A stretch of DNA of 64,000 bases, taken from positions 1,860,001-1,924,000 of the forward strand of contig NZ_CP049867.1 of NCBI RefSeq assembly GCF_011299595.1, given 5' to 3'. A model generated the notes under the pieces. The model was given only the letters and a program-made list of their open reading frames with translations. It made no database searches and was not told the origin of the DNA. Of the stretch, positions 17,532 to 24,610 are shown piece by piece (within the stretch, counting starts at the first letter, position 1; every line of letters starts with the position of its first letter). The stretch is from Nocardioides sp. HDW12B (GTDB lineage Bacteria; Actinomycetota; Actinomycetes; Propionibacteriales; Nocardioidaceae). The translations under genes and the position numbers were made by a program.

Positions 17532-18893
17532 GTGGACCGACGGATCTTCGGGATCGAGAACGAGTACGGCGTCACGTGCACGTTCCGGGGACAGCGACGC
17601 CTGTCGCCCGACGAGGTGGCGCGCTACCTCTTCCGCAAGGTCGTGTCCTGGGGCCGGTCCTCCAACGTCTTCCTGCGCAACGGCGCCCGGCTCTACCTCG
17701 ACGTCGGCAGCCACCCTGAGTACGCCACCCCCGAGTGCGACGACATCGCCGACCTCGTGGCGCACGACAAGGCGGGGGAGCGGGTCCTCGAGGGGCTGCT
17801 GGTCGACGCCGAGCGGCGGCTGCGCGACGAGGGCATCGAGGGCGACGTCTACCTGTTCAAGAACAACACGGACTCGGCGGGCAACTCCTACGGCTGCCAC
17901 GAGAACTACCTCGTCGGCCGGCACGGCGAGTTCTCCAAGCTCGCCGACGTGCTCATCCCGTTCCTGGTCACCCGGCAGATCGTCTGCGGCGCCGGCAAGG
18001 TCATCCAGACCCCCCGGGGTGCGATGTACTCGGTCTCCCAGCGTGCCGAGCACATCTGGGAGGGCGTCTCCAGCGCCACGACGCGCAGCCGACCGATCAT
18101 CAACACCCGCGACGAGCCGCACGCCGACGCCGAGCGCTACCGCCGGCTGCACGTGATCGTCGGCGACTCGAACATGTCGGAGACCACGACCATGCTCAAG
18201 GTCGCCTCCTGCGACCTGGTGCTGCGCATGATCGAGGAGGGCGTGGTCATGCGCGACCTCACCCTGGAGAACCCGATCCGCGCGATCCGTGAGATCTCCC
18301 ACGACATGACCGGGCGCCGCAAGGTCCGCCTGGCCAACGGCCGCGAGGCCAGCGCCCTGGACATCCAGCACGAGTACTTCTCCCGGGCCCGCGACTTCGT
18401 CGACCGCCGTGAGCTCCGCACCCCGGTCATCGACCGGTCCCTCGACCTGTGGGAGCGCGGCCTGAAGGCGGTCGAGTCCGACGACCTCGGCCTGGTCGAG
18501 CGGGAGCTGGACTGGGTCATCAAGTGGCGGCTCATCGAGCGCTACCGCGCCCAGAACGGCCTGCCCCTGAGCCACGCCCGGGTGGCCCAGCTCGACCTCG
18601 CCTACCACGACATCCACCGCAACCGCGGGCTGTTCTACCTGCTGCAGAACCGCGGCGCGGTCGCGCGCGTCACCGACGACCTCACCGTCTTCGAGGCCAA
18701 GACCCGCCCCCCGCAGACCACCCGGGCCCGGCTGCGTGGCGAGTTCATCAAGCGGGCGCAGGAGCGTCGCCGCGACTTCACCGTCGACTGGGTGCACCTC
18801 AAGCTCAACGACCAGGCCCAGCGCACCGTGCTCTGCAAGGACCCGTTCCGGTCCCACGACGAGCGTGTGCACAAGCTGATCGAGGGCATGTAG
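17532..18893 (+). CDS. pafA: Pup-protein ligase
   Basis: A 453-residue ligase that uses ATP to phosphorylate the C-terminal Glu of Pup and joins it to substrate lysines. It is a paralogue of Dop. The N-terminus [15 protein letters not shown] holds Mg/ATP ligands. The catalytic Asp is in [16 protein letters not shown] (residue 57). [18 protein letters not shown] and [13 protein letters not shown] match Dop, but the Dop-specific loop is missing. The C-terminal part includes [20 protein letters not shown]. The GTG start follows the leaderless hexamer. A strong hairpin begins at its stop codon. Confidence 0.96.
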   Translation: MDRRIFGIENEYGVTCTFRGQRRLSPDEVARYLFRKVVSWGRSSNVFLRNGARLYLDVGSHPEYATPECDDIADLVAHDKAGERVLEGLLVDAERRLRDEGIEGDVYLFKNNTDSAGNSYGCHENYLVGRHGEFSKLADVLIPFLVTRQIVCGAGKVIQTPRGAMYSVSQRAEHIWEGVSSATTRSRPIINTRDEPHADAERYRRLHVIVGDSNMSETTTMLKVASCDLVLRMIEEGVVMRDLTLENPIRAIREISHDMTGRRKVRLANGREASALDIQHEYFSRARDFVDRRELRTPVIDRSLDLWERGLKAVESDDLGLVERELDWVIKWRLIERYRAQNGLPLSHARVAQLDLAYHDIHRNRGLFYLLQNRGAVARVTDDLTVFEAKTRPPQTTRARLRGEFIKRAQERRRDFTVDWVHLKLNDQAQRTVLCKDPFRSHDERVHKLIEGM

Positions 18894-18917
18894 GCCCGTC
18901 CGGACGACGGACGGGCC
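18893..18917 (+). terminator. Hairpin at the pafA stop codon
   Basis: GGCCCGTCCG (18893-18902) and CGGACGGGCC (18908-18917) form a 10-bp stem with the loop GACGA. It overlaps the last base of the stop. There is no T-run; it is a likely actinobacterial terminator separating pafA from the FKBP-pafBC unit. Confidence 0.65.
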
Positions 18918-18967
18918 GGGTCCTCCACCGCTCAGGACGCGGCAAGGGATCTCTTGGTTTCGCGGGT

Positions 18968-18973
18968 TAGGGT
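18968..18973 (+). promoter_or_regulatory. Candidate -10 hexamer for the FKBP-pafB-pafC unit
   Basis: TAGGGT lies 41 bases before the preferred ATG at 19015, giving a short leader with TGAGGTG as the ribosome-binding site. Confidence 0.45.
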
Positions 18974-19014
18974 GACCAGTCGACCCACCCCCGACCCCAC
19001 CTGAGGTGTCCTGC

Positions 19015-19977
19015 ATGCATCGCCGTACCGTCGCCGTCCCGGCGGCCCTCCTGCTCATCTCCGGGCTCGCCGCCTGCGGCTCGGACGACAGCACGGCCGA
19101 GGAGAGCGCCGGGAGCGGCACCGGCCCGATCAGCGGCCTGGAGGTCACCGGCGACTTCGGCAAGGAGGCGACGGTGACCGTCGACGGGCTCGACGTCAAG
19201 GAGGCCGAGACCGACGTCGTCATCGAGGGCGACGGCGCCGAGGTGGCCGAGGACACCGCGCTGAAGTACCGCTTCGCGGTCGCCAAGGGCGCCGACGGCG
19301 CCGAGGTGCTGAGCAACTTCACCCAGCCCGAGCCCGAGTCGCTGACCGTCTCGGAGCAGCCGCCCGCCATCAAGGACGCCATCGAGGGCACCACGATCGG
19401 CAGCCGCGTCGTGCTGGCCGCCCCGGTCGCCGACGTGCTCGGCGAGCAGGGCGCGCCGCAGGCCGGCCTGGCCCCCGAGGACGACGTCGTCTTCGTCTTC
19501 GACCTCATCGAGGAGGCGGCCCAGCCGCTGTCCGGCCCCGAGGGCGAGGCCGTCGACCCGCCCGCCGACGCGCCGACGATCGTCGAGGAGGACGGCGCCG
19601 TCACCGGCCTGGACTTCTCCGACGCACCCGAGGACGACCCCACCGAGCTCCAGGTCATCCCGCTCGTGGAGGGCGAGGGCGAGAAGATCGCCGAGGGCGA
19701 CACCATCACCGTGAACTACCTCGGCAGCAAGTGGGGCGAGGGCAACGAGCCTTTCGACAACTCCTACGAGCGTGGCGAGCCGACCGAGTTCCCGCTGTCT
19801 CCCGGCGGCCTCATCGACGGCTGGGTCGAGGGTCTCGAGGGCGTCGCGGTCGGCAGCCGGGTCATGCTGATCATCCCACCGGAGCTCGGGTACGGCGAGC
19901 AGGGCAACCCCGACATCGAGGTGACCGGCGACGACACCCTCGTCTTCGTCATCGACGTGCTGGGAGCGAACCTCTGA
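19015..19977 (+). CDS. FKBP-type peptidyl-prolyl isomerase lipoprotein
   Basis: A secreted lipoprotein of 320 residues: the signal peptide HRRTVAVPAALLLISG ends in the lipobox LAAC, followed by an acidic linker. Two FKBP-like modules follow. The first (about residues 45-165) is degenerate. The second (about 205-320) is canonical, with ITVNYLGSKW, FDNSYERGEP, LIDGWVEGLEGVAVGSRVML and IIPPELGYGEQG. It should catalyse proline isomerisation on exported proteins. A GTG at 19006 would add three residues; the ATG at 19015 fits the AGGTG spacing better. It sits between pafA and pafB, and its stop overlaps the likely pafB start. Confidence 0.9.
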   Translation: MHRRTVAVPAALLLISGLAACGSDDSTAEESAGSGTGPISGLEVTGDFGKEATVTVDGLDVKEAETDVVIEGDGAEVAEDTALKYRFAVAKGADGAEVLSNFTQPEPESLTVSEQPPAIKDAIEGTTIGSRVVLAAPVADVLGEQGAPQAGLAPEDDVVFVFDLIEEAAQPLSGPEGEAVDPPADAPTIVEEDGAVTGLDFSDAPEDDPTELQVIPLVEGEGEKIAEGDTITVNYLGSKWGEGNEPFDNSYERGEPTEFPLSPGGLIDGWVEGLEGVAVGSRVMLIIPPELGYGEQGNPDIEVTGDDTLVFVIDVLGANL

Positions 19978-20954
19978 CCCTGACGGCCCGCAAGAGCGAG
20001 CGGCTGATGAACCTTCTCATCACGCTGCTCGTCTCCCGCGGCTACGTCACCAAGGCCAAGCTGCGTGAGCTGATCCCGGACTACCGCGCGTCGTCGTCGG
20101 TCGAGGCCTTCGACAAGATGTTCGAGCGCGACAAGGACGACCTGCGCGCGCTCGGCGTCCCGATCGAGACCGGGGGCAACGATCCCCGCTTCGACGACGA
20201 GCACGGCTACCGGGTGAACCGGGACGCCTTCGAGCTGCCCGAGATCACCCTTGCCCCCGACGAGGCGGCGGTGCTCGGGCTCGCGGCCCGGGTCTGGCAG
20301 CAGGCCGGTCTCGCGGCCGCCACCTCCGACGCCCTGCTGAAGCTGCGGGCCGGCGGGGTCGAGATCGACCGGGAGCTGCTCGACGTCGTCCGTCCGCACG
20401 CCGCACCGGACGAGCCCGCGTTCGAGCCCTTCTGGCAGGCGGTCTCGACCCGCACGACCGTCCGCTTCGGCTACCGCAAGGCCGCGGACCCCGCCGCCAC
20501 CACCCGCACCCTGCAGCCCTGGGGGATCGTGTCCTACCGGTCGCGGTGGTACGTCGTGGGACGTGACGTCGAGCGCGACGCTCCCCGCCTGTTCCGGCTG
20601 TCCCGGGTCACCACCGCGGTGCAGCTGGTGGGGGAGCCCCGCGCCTTCGAGGTGCCCGAGGGCACCGACCTCAGGTCCCTGACGACCGCGCTGGCCCCGG
20701 TGCCCGAGACCCGCGACCGCACGGCGGTCGTCCGGGTCCGACCGGGACGCGCGGTGGCGCTGCGTCACGACCGCGACGCCGAGGTCGTCGGTCCCACGGT
20801 CGACGGGTGGGACACCGTGCGGCTGCGCTTCGGTCACGTCGGCGGCACGGCCGAGACGATGGCGGCGTACGGCCCCGACGTCGTCGTCGACGCCCCCGAG
20901 GACCTCCGCGCCGCCGTGCGCGAGCTGCTGGCGGCCGTCGTGAGGTCGGCGTGA
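19974..20954 (+). CDS. pafB: Transcriptional activator PafB (HTH-WYL), probable CTG start
   Basis: A 326-residue WYL-domain regulator; with PafC it activates the RecA-independent DNA-damage response. The N-terminal winged helix begins KSERLMNLLITLLVSRGYVT, the start conserved in PafB. The WYL domain includes PWGIVSYRSRWYVVGRDVER. No ATG, GTG or TTG occurs between the upstream stop and this conserved segment. The first ATG (20007) falls inside KSERLM. A CTG at 19974 overlaps the upstream stop as CTGA and is seven bases after GGGAG, so it is the best start; a CTG at 19980 is second. It overlaps pafC at its end. Confidence 0.88.
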   Translation: MTLTARKSERLMNLLITLLVSRGYVTKAKLRELIPDYRASSSVEAFDKMFERDKDDLRALGVPIETGGNDPRFDDEHGYRVNRDAFELPEITLAPDEAAVLGLAARVWQQAGLAAATSDALLKLRAGGVEIDRELLDVVRPHAAPDEPAFEPFWQAVSTRTTVRFGYRKAADPAATTRTLQPWGIVSYRSRWYVVGRDVERDAPRLFRLSRVTTAVQLVGEPRAFEVPEGTDLRSLTTALAPVPETRDRTAVVRVRPGRAVALRHDRDAEVVGPTVDGWDTVRLRFGHVGGTAETMAAYGPDVVVDAPEDLRAAVRELLAAVVRSA

Positions 20955-21931
20955 GCGCGCCAGCGACGGGCGCGTCCGCCCAGGTCACCCGGCTCCTGGC
21001 GCTCGTGCCCTACCTCCAGGGGCGCGGTGAGATCTCCGTGTCGGCCGCGGCGGAGGAGTTCGGCGTCAGCACCGCGACCATCCGCCGCGACATCGGGGTG
21101 CTGATGTTCTGCGGCCTGCCCGGGCTGGGCATGGGTGACCTCATCGAGGTGGACTTCGACGCCCTCGAGGGCGACGACGTGATCCGGCTGAGCAACGCCG
21201 ACTACCTCGCGCGCCCGCTGCGCCTCGACAGCACCGAGGCCGCCGCCCTGGTGGTGGGGCTGCGGACGCTGCTCGACACCACCAGCGAGACCGAGCGGGA
21301 GGTCGTGGCCCGGACCCTGGCCAAGGTCGAGGACGCGGCCGGTGAGGCCGCCCGGGTCGCCCACCAGGTCCAGCTCCACCCCAGCCGGCCGTCCGAGGAC
21401 CCGGCGGTCGCCGACGCCGTGCAGCGCGCGCTCGCCGTGCGTCACCGCCTGCGGCTCACCCACGCCTCGGTGGTGCGCGACGAGCTCACCACCCGAGACG
21501 TCGACCCGATCGCGCTGTCCACGGCAGGCGGGCACACCTACCTCGACGCGTGGTGCCACCTCGCGCAGGACCAGCGTCTCTTCCGCCTCGACCGGGTCGT
21601 CACGGCCGAGGTGCTCGACACGCCCGTCGGCGAAGGCGCTCGGCGGCGCCCCCGCGACCTGTCCGACGGGCTGTTCCGCCCGGCCCCCGAGGCGCGGACG
21701 GCGATGCTGCGGCTGACCCCGGCCGCGCGCTGGGTGGCGGAGTACTACCCGGTCGAGAGCGCCGAGGAGGTCGGCGACGGCACCCTGCTGGTCGCGCTGC
21801 GGTTCGACGACCCCGCGTGGCTGCTGCGGCTGGTGCTGCGGCTGGGAGGCGCGGCCACCGTGCTGGAGCCCTCCGAGCTGGCCCAGCAGGTCACCGCGAC
21901 CGCACAGAGGGCGCTCAGCAATTACCGATGA
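20951..21931 (+). CDS. pafC: Transcriptional activator PafC (HTH-WYL)
   Basis: The 326-residue partner of PafB, starting at a GTG that overlaps the pafB stop. The winged helix includes SAAAEEFGVSTATIRRDIGV. The WYL domain contains TYLDAWCHLAQDQRLFRLDR, and a C-terminal WCX-type extension ends the protein. PafB and PafC form a heterodimer that responds to single-stranded DNA in mycobacteria. Despite the name, the pair is not needed for pupylation itself; the genomic link to the Pup locus is conserved. Confidence 0.92.
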   Translation: MSAPATGASAQVTRLLALVPYLQGRGEISVSAAAEEFGVSTATIRRDIGVLMFCGLPGLGMGDLIEVDFDALEGDDVIRLSNADYLARPLRLDSTEAAALVVGLRTLLDTTSETEREVVARTLAKVEDAAGEAARVAHQVQLHPSRPSEDPAVADAVQRALAVRHRLRLTHASVVRDELTTRDVDPIALSTAGGHTYLDAWCHLAQDQRLFRLDRVVTAEVLDTPVGEGARRRPRDLSDGLFRPAPEARTAMLRLTPAARWVAEYYPVESAEEVGDGTLLVALRFDDPAWLLRLVLRLGGAATVLEPSELAQQVTATAQRALSNYR

Positions 21932-21939
21932 GTGGTGCG

Positions 21940-21945
21940 TACGAT
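21940..21945 (+). promoter_or_regulatory. Candidate -10 hexamer for tatA
   Basis: TACGAT lies just after the pafC stop, 68 bases before the tatA ATG. The leader carries GGAGTGGAG as the ribosome-binding site. Confidence 0.35.
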
Positions 21946-22013
21946 GAGGAGGACGGACGACCTGTCCGTCACGACCAGCCGGGTGCGCCCGGACTGAACG
22001 GGAGTGGAGTTCC

Positions 22014-22313
22014 ATGGGTCTAGGACCGACCGAGATCATCCTCGTCATCCTCGTCATCGTGCTGCTGTTCGGCGCCAAGAAGCTCCCGGAGCTCGCGCGC
22101 GGCAGCGGCCGTGCGCTGCGCATCTTCAAGGCCGAGACCAAGGGCCTGCTCGACGATGACGACGAGTCGACGAAGACCGAGGAGCAGAAGCAGATCGACG
22201 CCCAGCGCGCCGAGACGATCCGCTACGAGCAGCCCTCCCACCAGCCGGGGCAGCCGGGTCAGACCGGTCCCACCGCCGGCCCCTCGGGTGCCCCCGGCCC
22301 CGAGCCGCGCTGA
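22014..22313 (+). CDS. tatA: Sec-independent translocase pore subunit TatA
   Basis: A 99-residue protein with the TatA layout. A single N-terminal transmembrane helix (PTEIILVILVIVLLF) is followed by the hinge GAKKLPELARGSGRALRIFK, an amphipathic helix, an acidic stretch and a Pro/Gly/Gln-rich tail. It oligomerises to let folded twin-arginine substrates cross the membrane. tatC follows after 12 bases. Confidence 0.95.
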   Translation: MGLGPTEIILVILVIVLLFGAKKLPELARGSGRALRIFKAETKGLLDDDDESTKTEEQKQIDAQRAETIRYEQPSHQPGQPGQTGPTAGPSGAPGPEPR

Positions 22314-22325
22314 CCGTCGCCGACG

Positions 22326-23225
22326 GTGAGAGCAGTCCGACTCCTCCGCATCTTCAGCGTCGCCCCTGCCAGTCCCGTCGGCTCCGACGGGAAGATGGCG
22401 CTCGCTGACCACCTCCGCGAGGTCCGGGGGCGGCTCCTGCGCGTCCTGGTCGTGCTGGCCGCCGCCATGGTGGTCGGGCTCTTCCTCTACGACGAGCTCC
22501 TGGAGATCGTCCGCGGGCCCTACACGCAGGCGCAGGAGGCGCTGGGCGACGAGGTCCAGACCGACCCCGTCTTCATCGGCATCGGCGCGCCGCTGCTGTT
22601 CCAGCTCAAGCTGGCCGCCATGGCAGCCATCGTGGTCACGAGTCCCTACTGGCTCTACCAGATCTGGGCCTTCGTGCTGCCCGGGCTGCACGCCCACGAG
22701 CGGAAGTGGACCCGGGTCTTCGCCGCGGTCGCGGGCCCGTTGTTCATCGCCGGGGTCGCGGTCGGCTACTACGTGCTGCCCAAGGGCCTCGAGGTGCTCA
22801 TCGGGTTCACCCCGGGCACCGTGCAGAACCTCGTCAACTTCGGCGACTACTTCGGGTTCTTCACGCGGATGCTGCTGGTCTTCGGCGTCTCCTTCGAGAT
22901 CCCGCTGTTCGTCATCATGCTCAACCTCGCCGGCGTGGTCTCCGGCCGGGCGCTGGGGGAGTACCGCGCCTGGATCGTCGTCGGCGTCTTCGTCTTCGCC
23001 GCCGCTGCGACGCCGTCGACCGACCCGTTCTCCATGCTCATGCTGGCGCTGCCGATGACCGGGCTGTTCCTCGTCTCCGAGGTCATCGCCCGCGTCGTGG
23101 ACCGCCGTCGCCGCCGTGACGCCTCCCTCGGCGGCGTGGACCCCGACCTGGACGACGACGCCGCCTCGACGCTGGACTACCAGCCCGTCGACGTCCGCCG
23201 CTCCGACCTCGACGAGGACGACTGA
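22326..23225 (+). CDS. tatC: Sec-independent translocase receptor subunit TatC
   Basis: A six-helix membrane protein of 299 residues that recognises twin-arginine signal peptides. The conserved cytoplasmic start is MALADHLREVRGRLL. The actinobacterial consensus has a short extension before this Met, so the GTG at 22326 is kept as start; the ATG at 22395 is the alternative. PYWLYQIWAFVLPGL, FGVSFEIPLFVIML and AAAATPSTDPFSML are family signatures. The tail is acidic. Its stop overlaps the next gene (TGATG). Confidence 0.94.
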   Translation: MRAVRLLRIFSVAPASPVGSDGKMALADHLREVRGRLLRVLVVLAAAMVVGLFLYDELLEIVRGPYTQAQEALGDEVQTDPVFIGIGAPLLFQLKLAAMAAIVVTSPYWLYQIWAFVLPGLHAHERKWTRVFAAVAGPLFIAGVAVGYYVLPKGLEVLIGFTPGTVQNLVNFGDYFGFFTRMLLVFGVSFEIPLFVIMLNLAGVVSGRALGEYRAWIVVGVFVFAAAATPSTDPFSMLMLALPMTGLFLVSEVIARVVDRRRRRDASLGGVDPDLDDDAASTLDYQPVDVRRSDLDEDD

Positions 23226-23623
23226 TGCCGGCAGCCGGCTCCCCGACCTCGGTCGCGCCGGTCGACGCCTTCGAGCTCCCCGCCTGGATCGGTGAGGAGA
23301 CGGTGACCTGGGTGGCCGAGGACAGCCTCGGCGCCGGGCACCTGGTCCACGGCACCCTGCACGGGCCCACGGAGACGACGGTGTGCGACGTCCTCGCCGG
23401 CGACCACGCCTACCCGAGCGCCGCCCTCGACGACGTGCTGCGGCGCGACATGCACCAGACCTGGTCGTTGGGCCAGGTGCTGCTCCTCGCGTACGACGAG
23501 CGGCTCACCCTCGCCGCCCCCGGTCGCGTCGTCGACGCCGACCTGGCCCTGGAGTCGGTGCGCCGTTTCGCCAAGGCCGTCGGGGCGCCCCCACGCCGCT
23601 TCAGCGTGACGCTCCGGCTCTGA
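23225..23623 (+). CDS. Hypothetical protein translationally coupled to tatC
   Basis: A 132-residue soluble protein of unknown function. The ATG overlaps the tatC stop. No signal peptide or membrane helix is seen. The middle has TVCDVLAGDHAYPSAALDDV and DMHQTWSLGQVLLLAYDERL. Composition and codon use match neighbouring genes, so it is a genuine gene. It lies between tatC and the lipid kinase gene, an arrangement I recall as common in actinobacteria, though I assign no family. Confidence 0.75.
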   Translation: MPAAGSPTSVAPVDAFELPAWIGEETVTWVAEDSLGAGHLVHGTLHGPTETTVCDVLAGDHAYPSAALDDVLRRDMHQTWSLGQVLLLAYDERLTLAAPGRVVDADLALESVRRFAKAVGAPPRRFSVTLRL

Positions 23624-23701
23624 CCGGGTCCCGCCGCGGCACCGCGTCGGGTCGGCGACCCGGCGTCGGCCGCGCGTCCCGGCCCGTCCGCGCCCGGTGG
23701 C

Positions 23702-23707
23702 TAGGGT
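23702..23707 (+). promoter_or_regulatory. -10 hexamer for leaderless lipid kinase-helY unit
   Basis: TAGGGT ends six bases before the GTG at 23714. Confidence 0.6.
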
Positions 23708-23713
23708 GGGGAG

Positions 23714-24610
23714 GTGGCCAGGGACATCGCACTGCTGACCAATCCCACCTCCGGGAAGGGCCTCGGCGCCCGCACAGCCGCGATCGCCCTCCCACGGCTC
23801 CGCGAGGCCGGTTTCCGCGTCCGTGAGCTGCAGGGCGCCGACGCCGGCGAGGCCCAGGACCTGGCCCGCCGGGCCGTGGCCGACGGCGTGGAGAGCCTCG
23901 TCGTGGTCGGGGGCGACGGCATGGTCCACCTGGCCGCGCAGGTGCTGGCCCACACCGGCACCGCCCTGGGGATCATCCCCTCGGGCACCGGCAACGACGC
24001 CGCCCGCGCGCTCGGCATCCCCCGCCGGGACCCCCAGGCCGCGGCCGACGTGGTGGTCGCCGGCCGCACCCGCACCATCGACCTGGCCAAGGCGGGGCCG
24101 ACGTACGTCGTCAACGTGGTGTCCGCCGGCTTCGACGCCGTGGTCAACGAGCGCGCCAACGACATGCGCTGGCCGCGCGGGCAGATGCGCTACAACCTCG
24201 CCACGGTCGCCGAGCTGCGCACCTTCGAGCCGATCGACTACGTCCTCGACCTCGACGGCACGACGAAGCGGGTGCGCGCCATGCTGGTGGCGGTCGGGAA
24301 CGGCCCCTCCTTCGGCGGCGGGCTGCGCATCACCGAGGGCGCACTCCTCGACGACGGCCGCCTCGACGTCGTGTTCTTCCACCCGGTCTCGAAGCCCCAG
24401 CTGCTGCGCACGTTCCCGAAGCTCTTCCGCGGCACCCACACCAGCCACCCCGCCTACGAGCACCACCGGGTCCGGCAGGTCACCATCGCGGCCCGCGGCA
24501 TCGTGGCCTACGGCGACGGCGAGCGGATGGCGTCGCTGCCGCTGACGGTGACGGCGGTCCCCGCGGCCCTGCGTGTCCACGTGGGCCCGGCCGTCGCGGA
24601 GACGCCGTGA
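23714..24610 (+). CDS. Diacylglycerol/lipid kinase family protein (DagK/YegS type)
   Basis: A 298-residue lipid kinase. The N-terminal ALLTNPTSGKGLGAR and the nucleotide-binding VVVGGDGMVHLAAQ plus IIPSGTGNDAARALGIP are the defining motifs of the diacylglycerol kinase catalytic domain. GNGPSFGGGLRI is also conserved. It phosphorylates diacylglycerol or a related lipid alcohol, feeding phosphatidic acid back to phospholipid synthesis. It starts at a leaderless GTG and overlaps helY at its end. Confidence 0.88.
   Translation: MARDIALLTNPTSGKGLGARTAAIALPRLREAGFRVRELQGADAGEAQDLARRAVADGVESLVVVGGDGMVHLAAQVLAHTGTALGIIPSGTGNDAARALGIPRRDPQAAADVVVAGRTRTIDLAKAGPTYVVNVVSAGFDAVVNERANDMRWPRGQMRYNLATVAELRTFEPIDYVLDLDGTTKRVRAMLVAVGNGPSFGGGLRITEGALLDDGRLDVVFFHPVSKPQLLRTFPKLFRGTHTSHPAYEHHRVRQVTIAARGIVAYGDGERMASLPLTVTAVPAALRVHVGPAVAETP

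Noticed and set aside
16533-19709. A 1058-codon minus-strand frame opposite prcA and pafA
   Set aside because: It is the mirror of highly conserved proteasome genes, has low-complexity Val/Gly/Arg composition and no recognisable domain.
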